From Acidobacteriota bacterium (GTDB lineage Bacteria > Acidobacteriota > Terriglobia > Terriglobales > Acidobacteriaceae), in the NCBI GenBank assembly GCA_013289685.1, contig JABCZL010000005.1, forward strand, positions 248,001-312,000: 64,000 bases of DNA, read 5' to 3'. Below the pieces are notes generated by a model. It was given only the letters and a program-made list of their open reading frames with translations, ran no database searches and had not been told where the DNA came from. Position 1 is the stretch's first letter, and every line of letters begins with the position of its first letter. The translations under genes were made by a program, and so were the position numbers. Positions 63,269 to 64,000 of the stretch are shown in pieces.

Positions 63269-64000
63269 TGCCGAACGACCTTGGAACAAGGAATGGTTGG
63301 TCTGCAACGATGGAATTGCCGGCAACGAATCAAATGATGCGTGCGCGCATCCTGCTTTTCATCGGTGCGCAGATATTTCTTCCAGCTCTGGGCCGCGCCC
63401 AGACTGTTCCGTTACCTGAGCCTCCGCAGGTGCGAGCGAGCCGGCACGTGGTATCCCTGACGCTGCATGCAGTGAACGAGAATGGCCGGAATGCCTTCGC
63501 TTTCGACGGTGCGAGCGTCGCCCCCGTGATCCGTGCTTCGCCGGGGGACGTTCTCAAAATCACATATATCAATGATCTTCCTTCCAAGTCCAGCGAAACT
63601 TGTGCGGTGAATCCGTGCATGAACATGACGAACTTGCATTTTCATGGGCTCACTGTTTCGCCGGATGCCCCACAGGATGACGTGCTCGGAATGATGGCGA
63701 TGCCCGGCCAAGTCTTGCACTATTCGGTTGAGATTCCACGCGATCATCCGCCGGGCCTGTTCTGGTACCACACTCATCCTCATGGCGAGAGTCACCGGCA
63801 GGTATTAGACGGAATGTCAGGAGCCATCGTCATCGAGGGGATGGAACGTTATGTTCCCGAGCTCGGACGGCTTCGTGAGCGCGTGATCGTTGTGCGAGGC
63901 CGTTCCATTGAGCATGATCCGAACGCGGCCGAGCTCAGGCGCGATGTCGAAATCCGAGCCAAGGGATGTGGCGGGGAAGCGGAGGCGGTCGAAGAAGTGT
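63268..64000 (+). CDS. Multicopper oxidase, 5' part (runs off the window)
   Basis: At least 244 residues, open to the end of the window. The ATG at 63268 overlaps the preceding stop; ATGs at 63310 and 63333/63336 are possible and would put the signal peptide (MMRARILLF...GRAQ) at the very start. Cupredoxin domain 1 has the type 2/3 copper ligands LHFHGL and, 50 residues on, WYHTHPHGE, as in laccases and CueO-type oxidases. Probably periplasmic, oxidising a metal ion or phenol. It appears to end an operon-like run with the two aldo/keto reductases. Product size and C-terminal copper sites lie beyond the window. Confidence 0.88.
   Translation, partial: MPNDLGTRNGWSATMELPATNQMMRARILLFIGAQIFLPALGRAQTVPLPEPPQVRASRHVVSLTLHAVNENGRNAFAFDGASVAPVIRASPGDVLKITYINDLPSKSSETCAVNPCMNMTNLHFHGLTVSPDAPQDDVLGMMAMPGQVLHYSVEIPRDHPPGLFWYHTHPHGESHRQVLDGMSGAIVIEGMERYVPELGRLRERVIVVRGRSIEHDPNAAELRRDVEIRAKGCGGEAEAVEEV

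Overview
The window is high-GC, densely coded DNA with no mobile-element genes. It most likely comes from an Acidobacteriota chromosome (Terriglobia / Koribacter-like). This is an inference from gene content: many Tat-exported Gfo/Idh/MocA oxidoreductases, DUF1080, VPS10/sortilin-like propellers, a BlaI-M56 pair, DUF3300 next to DUF2950, VIT-vWA proteins, and several families of short palindromic intergenic repeats. No rRNA or other marker gene is present to settle the taxonomy.

Region 1 (176-15669, + strand) is one tightly coupled run of six envelope genes: a membrane-anchored beta-propeller, a VIT-vWA protein, a 2480-residue TPR protein, a DUF3352-like exported protein, a small penicillin-binding-type transpeptidase and a SpoIID/LytB-type protein. 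The last two point to peptidoglycan; I know of no described system with this make-up. Region 2 (15720-27900) is a carbohydrate/redox island of mostly exported proteins: a TIM-barrel isomerase, two Gfo/Idh/MocA oxidoreductases, an isoquinoline-oxidoreductase-like molybdoenzyme (two subunits), a DUF1080 protein, a large sortilin-like propeller, a LolA-like protein and a small exported protein.

Region 3 (28006-31641) is a BlaI repressor with two tandem operators, an M56 (BlaR1-like) membrane protease whose C-terminal sensor is replaced by about eight 28-residue repeats, and an exported protein built of the same repeats: a candidate undescribed receptor/ligand signalling system. Region 4 (31735-45540) is mixed: DUF481 outer-membrane protein, TatA, TPR protein, zinc-ribbon-like protein, peptidase E, Ada, GH16 glucanase, Ser/Thr kinase, amino-acid permease, NagA and tRNA-Pro(CGG).

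Region 5 (45776-58181, - strand) holds an M20-like hydrolase and a complete formate dehydrogenase-N/O operon (alpha, beta, gamma, FdhE). The alpha subunit is split by an in-frame TGA at the selenocysteine position, followed at the correct distance by a SECIS-like hairpin. Upstream, in the same orientation, lie a receiverless sigma-54 activator, a lone receiver, an MHYT-PAS histidine kinase and a FixJ-like regulator. Region 6 (58761-64000, + strand) has a small metallothionein, DUF3300 and DUF2950 proteins, two aldo/keto reductases and the start of a multicopper oxidase that runs off the window.

At least four dispersed repeat families sit between genes, several at the 3' ends of coding regions.
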